From positions 310,001-374,000 of the forward strand of contig CAWEYR010000024.1 of the NCBI GenBank assembly GCA_963813345.1: 64,000 bases of DNA, given 5' to 3'. Position numbers and translations under genes: made by a program. Below the pieces are notes generated by a model. That model did not search any database. It saw only the letters and a program-made list of their open reading frames with translations, and was not told the DNA's origin. The stretch comes from CAWDDA01 sp963813345. Its GTDB lineage: Bacteria > Acidobacteriota > Blastocatellia > RBC074. Shown here piece after piece: positions 43,561 through 52,802 of this stretch (position 1 is the stretch's first letter; each line of letters begins with the position of its first letter).

Positions 43561-45213
43561 CTAAAGATCCTCAATTCTAAGTTGCGTGTCAGCACTCTTC
43601 CAGGCCGCAGCGAACTCGCGATCCACGAGTGCTGCGGCGTCCGTTTTGCCCTGGGCTTTCAAGCTTTCCCTCAATCCAAAGAGCGACCTCCCATTTCGTG
43701 GATTCTCCTTGAGATCTTCGCGAAAAACCTGTTCTGCCTGAGCCGCATCGCCGCTCAGAAGAAGCGCCGCACCCAAAGATTCGCGAACCGAATAGTACCA
43801 TCCTGGAGGCTCGTCATAATTGAGTGCAGCCTGTGCAGCTACCGCCTGCCGCCATGATTCAATCGAGCCCGCTCGATCGCCCCTGGCCCATTTGATGCGT
43901 GCATCAAGCTGATTCGATGCAATCTTGAGAACACTTTCAGCGGAATTGAGACCGAAAGGCGTCTCGCCAGGCAGATTCTTTGCAGCTTCCAGAAACGCTG
44001 CCCGCTCCTTGTCTGCTTCGCCGACGCGTTTTGTTGAGGCGAACGCGACACCACGCGCGAAGTGCCAGATCGCATGCGTCAATTTGAAATCACGTTCCGG
44101 CTCGGGAAATTTGAGTACATCCTCCCACTTTGCAAATTTTAACCTGACAAACATGCTTGACGGGAAAAACCCTTCTACCATCGGCATGGTTTTTACATGT
44201 CCGCGAACGTTGTCGGCCAACGCTAACGAGGAGCGAAGTGTTTCACGGTACATGCCCATCCTGCCGTAGGACTCAACAAGGAAATGCAGATTGTGGCTGT
44301 AATACATCGCAGCGTACATTCCACTCTCACCTGTTCGCTTGAGGTACGCTCGATCCGCTTCGGCTGCGGCTTCATTAGTCCTCGCCGATGCCTCGAAATC
44401 CCCCGTGCGAAGATAGATGTGTCCCGGCATGTGAACCAGATGCCCCGCAGCGGGTGCAAGTCCTGCCAGGCGGCTCGCGCTAGGCAGCGCTCGATGAGGC
44501 GTCAACGATGCCTCGACCGCGTGAATGTACAGGTGATTGGCGCCGAGATGGTTCGGGTCTCTCGCAATGACGGCTTCGAGAACCGATACTATCTCCTCGG
44601 TTCCTTCGGCCGGCTTTCCATCCTTTGTCCACAATTGCCACGGATTCAGGTTCATCAGGCTGTCTGCATAGAGAGTGGCCGCATCGAGATCGTCGGGAAA
44701 ACGCCGATGTACCTCGCGCATACCTTCCATGTACTCGCGGCCAAGACGCTTCACATCCGGTTGCGCATCGAGCGTAAACCGTTTCGCGAGAGCTGCAACA
44801 TATGCTCGTTCACGTTCCGATGCGCCGGCGAGAAGCTTTTGCGCCTTTCCGACAGCTTCGAACGCGGACTTCATCCGATCGAGATCGATTGTTGGTTCGT
44901 TGTAGTTTGGTCCGACCGCATAGGCATAGCCCCAATGTGCCATCGCCAGATTCGGATCTAGTTCAGACGCGCGCTTGAAAGATTTCGCTGCTGATTCATG
45001 GTTGAAGCCGTATATGAGCGCAATGCCCTGGTCAAAAAACTGCTGCGCTTCCCGGTTCGTGGTCGAGACCGGATGATGATGCGCACCAAGACCCTGAATG
45101 AGGACCGCAGTCTTGTCACTCGCAGCAGCATGAGCATGCTGCGCCAGCGTTTTGACCGTATACAACGAAAGACTAAGCAGACAGAGCAAAAGAAGGCGGA
45201 ATGGGGGAATCAT
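43561..45213 (-). CDS. secreted tetratricopeptide-repeat protein
   Basis: Intact 550-residue protein with a signal peptide (FRLLLLCLLSLSLYTVKTLAQ) and His-rich start (HAHAAASD; GLGAHHHPVST). TPR-like helices include EAQQFFDQGIALIYGFNHESAAKSF and PNLAMAHWGYAYAVGPNYN, with a conserved core HLYIHAVEAS and GHLVHMPGHIYLRTGDF. This pattern is common in secreted TPR proteins of soil bacteria, sometimes annotated only as such. A role in protein-protein interaction is inferred; no enzymatic motif is seen, although the repeated His could bind metal. Convergent partner: none; hflX is divergent. Confidence 0.85.
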   Translation of the reverse strand: MIPPFRLLLLCLLSLSLYTVKTLAQHAHAAASDKTAVLIQGLGAHHHPVSTTNREAQQFFDQGIALIYGFNHESAAKSFKRASELDPNLAMAHWGYAYAVGPNYNEPTIDLDRMKSAFEAVGKAQKLLAGASERERAYVAALAKRFTLDAQPDVKRLGREYMEGMREVHRRFPDDLDAATLYADSLMNLNPWQLWTKDGKPAEGTEEIVSVLEAVIARDPNHLGANHLYIHAVEASLTPHRALPSASRLAGLAPAAGHLVHMPGHIYLRTGDFEASARTNEAAAEADRAYLKRTGESGMYAAMYYSHNLHFLVESYGRMGMYRETLRSSLALADNVRGHVKTMPMVEGFFPSSMFVRLKFAKWEDVLKFPEPERDFKLTHAIWHFARGVAFASTKRVGEADKERAAFLEAAKNLPGETPFGLNSAESVLKIASNQLDARIKWARGDRAGSIESWRQAVAAQAALNYDEPPGWYYSVRESLGAALLLSGDAAQAEQVFREDLKENPRNGRSLFGLRESLKAQGKTDAAALVDREFAAAWKSADTQLRIEDL

Positions 45214-45294
45214 TGCTAACCTCCTCGAGTTGCACGCTCAGCACAGATTGCTGCATCATCTTCATGAAAGATTCCGGCCGGGGCTAAGTTACGC

Positions 45295-47289
45295 ATGCAG
45301 GAATCTTCGGTAATCTCTGAAACGGGCGCATCGCTCGTCACTGAAAGGAGTCTATCCATTCCACAAATTGAAGGCAAGACTCAGGGTCTGAAGCCTAATC
45401 AGGTAAAACGTCTCGAGAGAATCTACCAGCGTCGTATCCCTCCTCACGACATCATCACGCCCGAATTTGCTCGACAGATGACCGAGATCTCAAGTGAAAT
45501 CGGCCGCCAGGTCGGTGTCCTCGTCGATCGTCGCGGGTATGTCGAACACGTCATTGTAGGCGATGCCACGCGAATCGTGATTCCGGCACAGGCGCGAAGC
45601 CGGCTTGGTGAACAGCGATTCAATGGCCTCCGTTGTCTGCATACGCACCTTCGCGGAGAAGAGCTGACACGAGACGACTTGACCGATCTTGCGCTGTTGA
45701 GACTCGATCTTATGGCTTCCGTAGACGTCGATGCCAAGACCGGTCTTCCGGGTCTTGTTCGCGCGGCGCACCTCTTGCCCTCACAAGCATCAAGCGAAAA
45801 CGACGGAACAGCGAATGCCAATGGTGCGCCAACCTATCGCTTCCTCGACCCGCGACCCGCGAGCCTTCTTGACGTTGACTTCCTTGAGCTGATTGAGTCA
45901 CTGGAAAGCGAGATGGCGCGCGCCCGCGGACCTCGTGGTTCGCGCAAAGCCGCTGATACTCGGGATCGAGCAATTCTTGTGGGCGTCACTATCAGTACCG
46001 TGACTGAAGCTCGCGAATCGATCGATGAGCTTCGAGAGCTCGCCGTTTCAGGCGGTCTGGTGGTTCTCGATCAAATAATTCAGAAACGTGACAAGCTTGA
46101 CCCAAAGACGCTTGTCGGCAAAGGCAAGCTCGACGAGATCATTATTCTCTCGCTGCAGCTGGGTGTCGATATGATCGTCTTTGATTGTGAGCTCTCACCT
46201 TCGCAGGTGCGCGCGATCAATGCAGCCACGGACCTCAAGATTCTTGACCGTTCACAACTCATCCTGGATATTTTCGCTCAGCGCGCTCAGACGAGCGAAG
46301 GCAGGATTCAGGTGGAACTCGCCCAACTGAAGTACCTGCTTCCAAGACTTTCCGGATCAGGGACCGAGATGTCGCGATTAATGGGTGGAATCGGTGGACG
46401 AGGCCCTGGCGAAACCAAACTCGAAGTTGATCGCCGCCGTGTTCGCGAGCGAATCTCGCATCTTGAAGGTGAACTGAAACGCATACGCGCCAGCCGACAA
46501 CAACGACGGGCGAAGAGACAGCGCCGCGATCTTCCGGTTGTTTCAATCGTGGGCTACACAAACGCCGGCAAGAGCACGTTGCTCAATTCGCTGACACAAA
46601 GCTCAGTCACCGCAGAAGAGCGGATGTTCGCGACACTCGACCCGACAAGCCGCCGGCTGAGACTCCCTCGTGATACCGAGATCATCATCAATGACACGGT
46701 GGGATTCATCAGGAACCTTCCGCAAGACCTGTTGGCTGCATTCAAGGCCACACTCGAAGAGATCGAGCAATCGGATCTTCTGATTCATCTGGTGGACGCG
46801 TCGAGCCCAAGTCTCGAAAGCCAGATCAAATCCGTCGAGCGGATACTGGTCGATCTCGAGCTCGACCGCATCCCCCGGTTGATGGTCATGAATAAGATGG
46901 ATCTTGCCGAACCTGAGGAGCTCGACAACCGCCGTCGCACTTACGGCGCAATTGCCATCTCGGCGAATGACAGAAGGACGCTCGGTCCCCTGGCCGTCGA
47001 ATTGGCAAGGAATGTAGGCGAAAGCGCGACCTGGAGCGCCAGACTCGCAGCCTGGCGCGTGAGTCCAGAGCCTAAAGCTTTCGGCGAGCCTACGCGCCAG
47101 GCCGCCGCACTCCAAACTATCGCGTCATCGGCTAACGCGCTCCTTGAGAATTCGCAGTACGTCATCGAAGGTCTTCGTATTCGTGGCAAAAGATGTTCTG
47201 AGCTTCGCAGTACTCAGCGAGCCGGTGTTTGGCGAAGACTTCGTCAGCGACTCTTGCGGGAGCGCGATCGGAGAATCCGTCACCAATAA
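45295..47289 (+). CDS. hflX: GTPase HflX with long N-terminus and repeat-derived tail
   Basis: Ribosome-associated GTPase that splits stalled 70S ribosomes. The N-terminal 200 residues precede the HflX domain (RAILVGVTISTVTEARESIDELRELA; KLDPKTLVGKGKLDEI). The G-domain has GYTNAGKSTLL (G1), NDTVGFIRNLP (G3) and NKMDLAE (G4), and GGRGPGETKLEVDRRR is the linker signature. After ELARNVGES the frame enters a family B repeat (residues about 579-603, TWSARLAAWRVSPEPKAFG), then runs 128 bp over the convergent HAD gene to 47289. The true C-terminus was probably near 47030-47160, so the last 60 residues are doubtful. Confidence 0.92.
   Translation: MQESSVISETGASLVTERSLSIPQIEGKTQGLKPNQVKRLERIYQRRIPPHDIITPEFARQMTEISSEIGRQVGVLVDRRGYVEHVIVGDATRIVIPAQARSRLGEQRFNGLRCLHTHLRGEELTRDDLTDLALLRLDLMASVDVDAKTGLPGLVRAAHLLPSQASSENDGTANANGAPTYRFLDPRPASLLDVDFLELIESLESEMARARGPRGSRKAADTRDRAILVGVTISTVTEARESIDELRELAVSGGLVVLDQIIQKRDKLDPKTLVGKGKLDEIIILSLQLGVDMIVFDCELSPSQVRAINAATDLKILDRSQLILDIFAQRAQTSEGRIQVELAQLKYLLPRLSGSGTEMSRLMGGIGGRGPGETKLEVDRRRVRERISHLEGELKRIRASRQQRRAKRQRRDLPVVSIVGYTNAGKSTLLNSLTQSSVTAEERMFATLDPTSRRLRLPRDTEIIINDTVGFIRNLPQDLLAAFKATLEEIEQSDLLIHLVDASSPSLESQIKSVERILVDLELDRIPRLMVMNKMDLAEPEELDNRRRTYGAIAISANDRRTLGPLAVELARNVGESATWSARLAAWRVSPEPKAFGEPTRQAAALQTIASSANALLENSQYVIEGLRIRGKRCSELRSTQRAGVWRRLRQRLLRERDRRIRHQ
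47033..47102. repeat. family B repeat inside the hflX 3' coding end
   Basis: GGAGCGCCAGACTCGCAGCC... at 47033-47060 matches the family B arm with a few changes, and ACGCGCCAGGC at 47092-47102 is its partial inverted partner. The loop contains GCCTAAAGCTTTCGGCGAGC, reminiscent of the family A core. Confidence 0.8.
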
Positions 47290-47797
47290 AGATTGCATAC
47301 TCGCCGCGCTTTCGAGCGTCTACGAGCACCTTTGATTTGTCGTGACCGAACTCGGTCTTGTCGCGAAACTCGCATTGCCAGCCAACTCGCTCGTCTACCT
47401 TCAATCGATTGGCAAGTATTTTCAGATTCGGGAACTCTGCCGCCGGAAGAAATAGATCGATCAACTGCTCGAACCCAGCGCTTAGAATCGTCAGCGGAAT
47501 CCCGAGCTCTTCGCAGAACGACACGAATGGCTTGAATCCTGAATCGAGAGCCACGTTCTTTCGAAGCAGTTCTTCAGCATCGGCAAATGGCACGCGAATG
47601 CTCCGCATCTCAGCTGCGATCGCATCACGCAAGGTAAGGTCCCCTTCTCTTATCAATCGTCCTATCGTTTCCACCATTTTCTCACCGCCACCGATCGTGG
47701 TGGCGAGAAACACAAGTGTATCCTTCGTAGTAATCGTGCCATCAAAGTCGGAATAGATGTGAAGACGAGCGAGATCGAGCTTTGGAGTCTGAGCCAT
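47162..47797 (-). CDS. HAD-family phosphatase (MtnX/SerB-like)
   Basis: Intact 211-residue haloacid-dehalogenase-type phosphatase. The nucleophile Asp17 is in YSDFDGTITTKDT; motif II is LTILSAGFEQLID; Lys is in GHDKSKVL; motif IV is IFIGDGFSDRAPA. Size and the pattern SDFDGTIT...SAGF...GDGxSD fit the MtnX (2-hydroxy-3-keto-5-methylthiopentenyl-1-phosphate phosphatase)/phosphoserine phosphatase-like group. With mtnA in the window a methionine-salvage role is possible but unproven. The minus-strand gene overlaps the end of the hflX frame. Confidence 0.88.
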   Translation of the reverse strand: MAQTPKLDLARLHIYSDFDGTITTKDTLVFLATTIGGGEKMVETIGRLIREGDLTLRDAIAAEMRSIRVPFADAEELLRKNVALDSGFKPFVSFCEELGIPLTILSAGFEQLIDLFLPAAEFPNLKILANRLKVDERVGWQCEFRDKTEFGHDKSKVLVDARKRGEYAIFIGDGFSDRAPARVADEVFAKHRLAEYCEAQNIFCHEYEDLR

Positions 47798-47808
47798 GCG
47801 GTTTCTGT

Positions 47809-47846
47809 TAGTGGTCAGCGTCAGTGGTCAGTTTGGCCACTGACGT
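47809..47846. repeat. GTGGTCAGTGG-type repeat (family F)
   Basis: TAGTGGTCAGCGTCAGTGGTCAG followed by TTTGGCCACTGACG forms a short inverted repeat of the same unit that flanks family A copies 2 and 3. It fills the gap between the HAD and lolA genes. Confidence 0.75.
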
Positions 47847-48486
47847 CTACTCTACAATCACGCGCACGCCGGGTGGAGGCTTGAACGTGAAACGATCATC
47901 TGGAGCGACCACGTTCTCCTGCATATTGCTAAAGATGAAATCTGAGCGGCCTCCGCCACTCTCGATGATCGTGAGACGCGCGATGATCAGACTGTCCGGA
48001 TGCACCTCTACCAGGAGTTCCTTGAAGCTCCCGGAACGATTCGGGACCAGTCGGAGGACGTGATTTCCGGCTTTTGCTGGCGACTCGACGCCAAGCTCTA
48101 TTCGACTGAAATCACGCCGCAGATTTCCACGCCCGAGCAGGAACATGAAGGGCGCTCGCAGATCGTCTGACTCCTTGACCGGGGTGCGCGTTGCGATGCC
48201 TTCCGACGGCACATACTCATAGATAACTTTGCCGTCAGAGACAAAAACCTTGGCTTCCGGACTCGTAGTAGTCCCACCGCATCTTACCGGGCTTCTTAAG
48301 AAGCAACCGCCCCGTTTCGCGTCGCGAGCGCTCGCTGGGTGAGGTATAGGTCTGAACGAAATCGGTCGAAAGCGACCTCAGATTGTCATACTTTTTCTGA
48401 AGACCATCGATCAACCGGGACAGCGGCTGCACAGGCCTCGCCGATACGAGGAAAACAAGGAGACTTGCAATTAATAAGCGAAACAC
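47847..48486 (-). CDS. lolA: outer-membrane lipoprotein carrier LolA-like protein (one frameshift)
   Basis: Periplasmic carrier that moves lipoproteins from LolCDE to the outer membrane. A signal peptide (FRLLIASLLVFLVSARP) is followed by LIDGLQKKYDNLRSLSTDFVQTYTSPSERSRRETGRLLLKKPGKMRWDYYES, the typical LolA start. A frame change near 48250 joins PEAKVFVSDGKVIYEYVPSE to the C-terminal half (HVLRLVPNRSGSFKELLVEV...RLTIIESGGGRSDFIFSNMQENV). The length of about 210 residues is normal. Confidence 0.88.
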
Positions 48487-48530
48487 TCAGTCATTCTCTC
48501 CTATGATGGACGCCACACGCCAACATACTT

Positions 48531-48554
48531 CCGGCTAAATCCGGCACAACGTAC
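48531..48554. repeat. family E hairpin at the psuG stop
   Basis: CCGGCTAAATCCGG followed by CACAACGTAC. On the minus strand it encodes the last psuG residues (Thr-Leu-Cys-Arg-Ile) and its TAG stop. Confidence 0.75.
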
Positions 48555-49416
48555 AGGCAATCTCGCCGGCAATGCGCGCGTTCTGTTTGAGTAGTGCAAT
48601 ATTGGCGGCCAGGGACCTGTTTCCGCTGAGGTCAGAAACTCTGCGGAGGACAAATGGAGTGACATCTTTGCCATGAATCTTCTCAACGCGGGCTTCCTCT
48701 ATTGCGCGTTCGATTAACGGCTCGATTTCAGCTCGCGGAATCTCCGCTTCCTGAGGTACTGGTACAACAACCAGCACGGCGGTTCGAAACCCCAATTCCC
48801 AATGCGCGCGCGCGATTCTGGTTACTCCGGCTGCATCCTCAGCTCGAAGATCGAGCGGGAGTCCGCTCGAACGCGAGTAAAAGGCCGGCAGTTCACTGGT
48901 TTGATAACCAACAACAGGGACTCCGAGTGTCTCAAGCAGCTCCATCGTTTTCGGCAGATCGAGGATCGCCTTCGCGCCCGAACAGACAACTACAACAGGG
49001 TAGCGTGCAAGCGCCGTGATGTCTGCGGATATATCAAATGTTTCCGCAGCATCTCGGTGCGCTCCTCCGATGCCACCGGTAGCGAAAACCTCGATGCCAG
49101 CCTGTGATGCCAGATGAAGCGTAGCGGCGACCGTTGTTGCTCCCCACGATCCGGAAGCGACAACCTGGGCAAGGTTCGCAAGACTAACTTTGTGGCAGTC
49201 TGTTCGCGACGCCAGCTCAGTAAGTTCTTCGCGCGTGAGACCTATAGTGATACCTCCCCGAACGATCGCAATCGTTGCGGGCCGCGCACCAGCCGCGCGT
49301 ACAGATTCTTCGCAGGCAATCCCTGTCTGGAGCCCGAAGGGTGTGGGCAACCCGTGAGCGATCACGGTCGATTCAAGTGCGACTATTGCAGCATTTGAGT
49401 TCTTACTCGTAAGCAT
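48535..49416 (-). CDS. psuG: pseudouridine-5'-phosphate glycosidase
   Basis: Homologue of PsuG/IndA (about 293 residues), which reversibly splits pseudouridine-5'-phosphate into uracil and ribose-5-phosphate. It contains ALESTVIAHGLPTP, GGITIGLTREEL, FATGGIGGAHR, VVVCSGAKAILDLPKTME with the conserved lysine, and DAAGVTRIARAHWELGF. ATG 49414-49416 (MLTSKNSNAAIVALEST) is the likely start; the frame is open further upstream but reads over the glgC start. The C-terminus and stop come from a family E hairpin. No pseudouridine kinase gene (psuK) is adjacent. Confidence 0.95.
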   Translation of the reverse strand: MLTSKNSNAAIVALESTVIAHGLPTPFGLQTGIACEESVRAAGARPATIAIVRGGITIGLTREELTELASRTDCHKVSLANLAQVVASGSWGATTVAATLHLASQAGIEVFATGGIGGAHRDAAETFDISADITALARYPVVVVCSGAKAILDLPKTMELLETLGVPVVGYQTSELPAFYSRSSGLPLDLRAEDAAGVTRIARAHWELGFRTAVLVVVPVPQEAEIPRAEIEPLIERAIEEARVEKIHGKDVTPFVLRRVSDLSGNRSLAANIALLKQNARIAGEIACTLCRI

Positions 49417-49505
49417 TGCGATAATGTAACGCGAAATAGAGGCGTGTTGCACATTGATAATCCGCTCACGCTCTTCTATTCTCGACCGGCAACGGATGGT
49501 CAAAG

Positions 49506-50793
49506 ATGCCGGGAAAGAAGGATGCACTTGGGATCATTCTGGGCGGCGGGCAAGGGACGCGCCTCTTTCCGCTCACCCTCCAAAGATCGAAGCCTGCGGT
49601 CCCGCTCGGCGGCAAATACCGGCTGATCGACGTTACTGTATCTAATTGCATCAACTCCGGCATTTCGAATATCTACATCCTCACGCAATTCAATTCCGCG
49701 TCACTTAACAGGCATATCGCACGCACTTATCGATTCAGCCGGTTCTCGGATGGATTTGTCGAGATTCTCGCCGCAGAACAGACTCCTGAGAATCGGGACT
49801 GGTTTCAGGGAACTGCCGATGCAGTGCGTCAGGTGATGCCCCACATTCTGGAGTTCGACCCGGCATACGTGGTCATTCTTTCCGGTGACCACCTTTACCA
49901 GATGAACTACCGCCAGTTTCTTGACCGGCATATCGATACTAAAGCTCATGTCAGTGTCTCAGTGATTCCGTGTACGCGAGAAGAAGCGTCGAACTACGGT
50001 CTCGTTAAGACGGACTCCGATGGGCTCCTGACCGAGTTTCGCGAGAAGCCGTCGGCCGATCAGCTCGAGGATATGCGTGTGGATACGGCGCTCCTTGGAC
50101 TCAGCCGCGAGGAAGCTGATCGAAGACCGTTTCTGGCGTCAATGGGCGTCTACGTGTTCAGCCTCGAGGTGCTGCGAGACCTTCTCAAGGACGGACTGTA
50201 CCAGGACTTCGGTGGCGAGGTCATCCCGGCCGCGATCAAGCAATACAAAGTGCAGTCGTTTCTCTTTGATGGATACTGGGAAGACATCGGCACGATCAGC
50301 GCGTTCTACAATGCGAACCTCGACATGGCTTCAATCATGCCCGAAATTCAACCTTTTCGATGCAGATACGCCGATCTTTACGAGACCGAGATTTCTGCCC
50401 GGCTCAAAGCTTATTGACTGCGAGGTTCGCAACTCGATTGTCACCGACGGCTGCATTCTCAATCGAGCATCGATCATCAATTCGATTATCGGGCTTCGGT
50501 CTCGCATCGGAAATTTCTCCCGAATCGAATACTCACTGTTGATGGGGGCCGACTATTATCAGACGATCGACGATCTGGAGGCGGATCGGCGGCGGGAACT
50601 GCCCTTTATCGGAGTAGGCGAGAGAACAGTGATCAGGCGGGCGATTGTGGACAAGAATGTTCGCATTGGCTCAAACGTGCGGATTCTGAATGAAGCAGAG
50701 CGCAAAGAGCACGATGGAGAGAACTACTACATCCGCGAAGGAATCGTCATCGTCCCGAAAGGGGCGATCATTACGGACGGAACAATCATCTAG
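49506..50793 (+). CDS. glgC: glucose-1-phosphate adenylyltransferase (one frameshift)
   Basis: ADP-glucose pyrophosphorylase for glycogen synthesis. The N-terminal nucleotidyltransferase domain has IILGGGQGTRLFPLT, RSKPAVPLGGKYRLIDV, FQGTADAVRQ, VILSGDHLYQMNY and EFREKP. After a frame change near 50365 comes the left-handed beta-helix domain (DCEVRNSIVTDGCILNRAS; VIRRAIVDKNVRIGSNVRI). The joined protein is about 428 residues, a usual length. Pgm supplies its substrate glucose-1-phosphate. Divergent from psuG. Confidence 0.93.
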
Positions 50794-51520
50794 TCTGACG
50801 GCGCGGCTGCGTTACTACTGGACGATCGTTGTCGCTGCACTGCTCTTTGTCGTCATAGGCATCCCGGTCATCACAATTGGCTACCTTCTTCGATGGATCT
50901 TCGGCATCGAAGGTTTTGTTATCCCATACGCACAATTCGGAGTGAAGATCTACGTCAGGTCAACCGGGGCACGCGTACACGTCAAGGGACTCGAACACAT
51001 CGATCAGTCACAGACCTACGTTTTTGTAGCCAATCATCAAAGCACGCTCGACCCGCCCATTCTCTTCGCTTATCTGGGTTGTCGGGTTGGCGCGCTCGCC
51101 AAGAAAGAGTTGAGCAGGATTCCGATTCTGGGCCAGGGGATGTCTCTGGCATTTGTGATACCCGTTGATCGCGGTAACCACGACCGCGCGTTGGCGAGTA
51201 CCAGAGTTGGCGCCGAAGCGTTGCGCGCAGGACACAGTCTGATGGGGTTTCCCGAAGGAACCAGGACCGTCGACGGCAGGCTCAAGGAATTCAAGAAGGG
51301 CGTCTTCTACATGGCAGTCGAAGGTGGTGTTCCGATCGTTCCCGTCGTCTTCAATGATACGCGTCTTGTCATGCCGAAAGGACAGCACGCCTGTATTCCG
51401 GGCGATGTCTATGTAGAGGTACTGCCACCTGTGAGCACTTTGGGATACGCGAGAGAGAACGTCGAGACGCTGGCAGATCACGTGCGTTCACTCTTCGTGG
51501 AGCGTGTCCGTCACGACTAA
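50714..51520 (+). CDS. plsC: 1-acyl-sn-glycerol-3-phosphate acyltransferase
   Basis: Membrane acyltransferase making phosphatidic acid. An N-terminal helix (YYWTIVVAALLFVVIGIPVIT) precedes motif I VANHQSTLDP, KKELSRIPILGQGM, motif III GFPEGTRTVDG and GVPIVPVVFND. No standard start codon lies between the glgC stop and the first membrane helix. The nearest in-frame ATGs (50714, 50690) are inside the glgC 3' end, giving an overlap of about 80 bp; a frameshift or non-ATG start is possible. It is a second PlsC-type protein besides the domain at 11.9-12.5 kb. Confidence 0.88.
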   Translation: MERTTTSAKESSSSRKGRSLRTEQSSSLTARLRYYWTIVVAALLFVVIGIPVITIGYLLRWIFGIEGFVIPYAQFGVKIYVRSTGARVHVKGLEHIDQSQTYVFVANHQSTLDPPILFAYLGCRVGALAKKELSRIPILGQGMSLAFVIPVDRGNHDRALASTRVGAEALRAGHSLMGFPEGTRTVDGRLKEFKKGVFYMAVEGGVPIVPVVFNDTRLVMPKGQHACIPGDVYVEVLPPVSTLGYARENVETLADHVRSLFVERVRHD

Positions 51521-51592
51521 CGCATGTCGACCGTCTATCATTGGCGCCGTTTAGTTCAGCGGAGCATCGTCGCGATGCTAAATGCCAAGTCG

Positions 51593-51619
51593 CCGCACTG
51601 CAAGTGCGGTACTACATGC
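51593..51619. repeat. family E hairpin at the DUF420 stop
   Basis: CCGCACTGCAAGTGCGG followed by TACTACATGCG. The CTA in TACTACATG is the TAG stop of the leftward DUF420 gene. Confidence 0.75.
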
Positions 51620-52025
51620 GATAAAGCATGAGATACACGACGACGCCCGTAATTGAGACATATATCCACAACGGGAATGTAATCCGCGCAATCCGTGCAT
51701 GACTCTGGAATCTACGCTTCAGAGCCCGAGTAGCAGTTATCAGCACAAGCGGAACAATCACAACCGCAAGCACTACATGAGAAAACAGTATCACGAAGTA
51801 AAGTGACCGGATCCAACCGGTCCCGGTGAACGTCGTCGTCGGATGATTGTAATGATAGATAATGTAGGACGTCAGGAAGAGAGCAGACGTAATCAGCGCT
51901 CCGATCATACACGCGCGGTGAGCGTTTATCTGTTTTCGCCTGATGAAATAGTAGCCAGTCGAGAGCAGAATGAAACTCGTCGTGTTGAGAGCGGCATTGA
52001 GAGCAGGCAGATCAGATAGTGACAT
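51612..52025 (-). CDS. DUF420 membrane protein (CtaM-like)
   Basis: About 137 residues with four membrane helices (AALNTTSFILLSTGYYFI; ACMIGALITSALFLTSYIIY; LYFVILFSHVVLAVVIVPLVL; FPLWIYVSITGVVVYLML). His in KQINAHRACM, YHYNHP and FSHVV are typical of the DUF420 family. A member of this family, CtaM of Staphylococcus, is needed for active aa3-type oxidase. Its place at the end of the oxidase operon supports a similar maturation role. The longer open frame to 52211 reads over the upstream gene and is not used. Confidence 0.88.
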   Translation of the reverse strand: MSLSDLPALNAALNTTSFILLSTGYYFIRRKQINAHRACMIGALITSALFLTSYIIYHYNHPTTTFTGTGWIRSLYFVILFSHVVLAVVIVPLVLITATRALKRRFQSHARIARITFPLWIYVSITGVVVYLMLYRM

Positions 52026-52051
52026 AATGAAAACGTCGGGACGACTGACGA

Positions 52052-52255
52052 CTACTCCCGTTCTGCCTGGTAGTAGCGATAGACAACAGCCGCGATTGCT
52101 GAAAGGAAAGCAAGCGCCGGCACAAGGAGAAACAACGCAGCCGGCACCGCCGCGGCCGCAAGCTGCGAAGTTTCGCCGGAGCCCGAAAGCGTCGCGCTGC
52201 AAGCGGGACATGCTGCCAAAAGGGCCATCGACGGACTAGCCGATTGAAAAGACAT
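52052..52255 (-). CDS. small membrane protein of the oxidase operon
   Basis: A 67-residue protein overlapping the end of the second subunit III gene by 20 bp and ending 26 bp before the DUF420 gene. It has one hydrophobic helix (AAAAVPAALFLLVPALAFLSAIAAVVY) preceded by a CPAC motif (LLAACPACSATLSG) and ends in charged residues (YRYYQAERE). Not recognised. The cysteine pair could bind copper or haem, or could just be part of a lipoprotein-like signal. Position suggests a small oxidase subunit or assembly factor. Confidence 0.6.
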   Translation of the reverse strand: MSFQSASPSMALLAACPACSATLSGSGETSQLAAAAVPAALFLLVPALAFLSAIAAVVYRYYQAERE

Positions 52256-52802
52256 AGATCACAACAAAAACGAATATCCAGACAATATCGACAAACTGCC
52301 AGTAGAGCCCTCCGACTTCAACATCCTCACTCGCAAACCTGCGCCCTGCAGCAATGATGCTGAGTACTATCACTCCGGCAAGGACGTGGAGCATGTGAAG
52401 TCCAGTGACGCCAAAGAACGACGATCCAAACCCTCCTGAGCCCCACGGCGTTATGCCTTCGAGAAGAAGCCTCCTCCATTCGATCGCGTGAAGAGCGAGA
52501 AAGACAATTCCGAGAAGCAACGTCACCAGCATCCACTTTCTCGACGACGATCTGCCGTCGGTGCGCTCCGCCTTCACCGCTTTCATCATCGTTAAACTGC
52601 TTGCCCCAAGAACCAGTGTCATAGCCAGCGCGTACGCGATGTTCGACCACGAGAATGGCCTGAGCCAGTTGGCGCTCCCCAACCGGATATAAATAGTTGC
52701 GATCAACAGTGCGGCAAACGTGAACGAGTCAGACGCAACAAAGAGCCACATCCCAAGCTTTCGGTTACGGCTCACTCGAGACATTGAATCGACCGCTTCC
52801 AT
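52236..52802 (-). CDS. ctaE: cytochrome c oxidase subunit III (second copy)
   Basis: About 188 residues with five membrane helices: KLGMWLFVASDSFTFAALL, MTLVLGASSLTMMKAV, WMLVTLLLGIVFLALHAIEW, GLHMLHVLAGVIVLSI and WQFVDIVWIFVFVVIYVF. HxxHVxxG and the final WxFVDxVW motif are characteristic of subunit III. The start ATG 52800-52802 overlaps the stop of the upstream subunit III gene (ATGA). It is the shorter form lacking the N-terminal helices. Confidence 0.93.
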   Translation of the reverse strand: MEAVDSMSRVSRNRKLGMWLFVASDSFTFAALLIATIYIRLGSANWLRPFSWSNIAYALAMTLVLGASSLTMMKAVKAERTDGRSSSRKWMLVTLLLGIVFLALHAIEWRRLLLEGITPWGSGGFGSSFFGVTGLHMLHVLAGVIVLSIIAAGRRFASEDVEVGGLYWQFVDIVWIFVFVVIYVFSIG

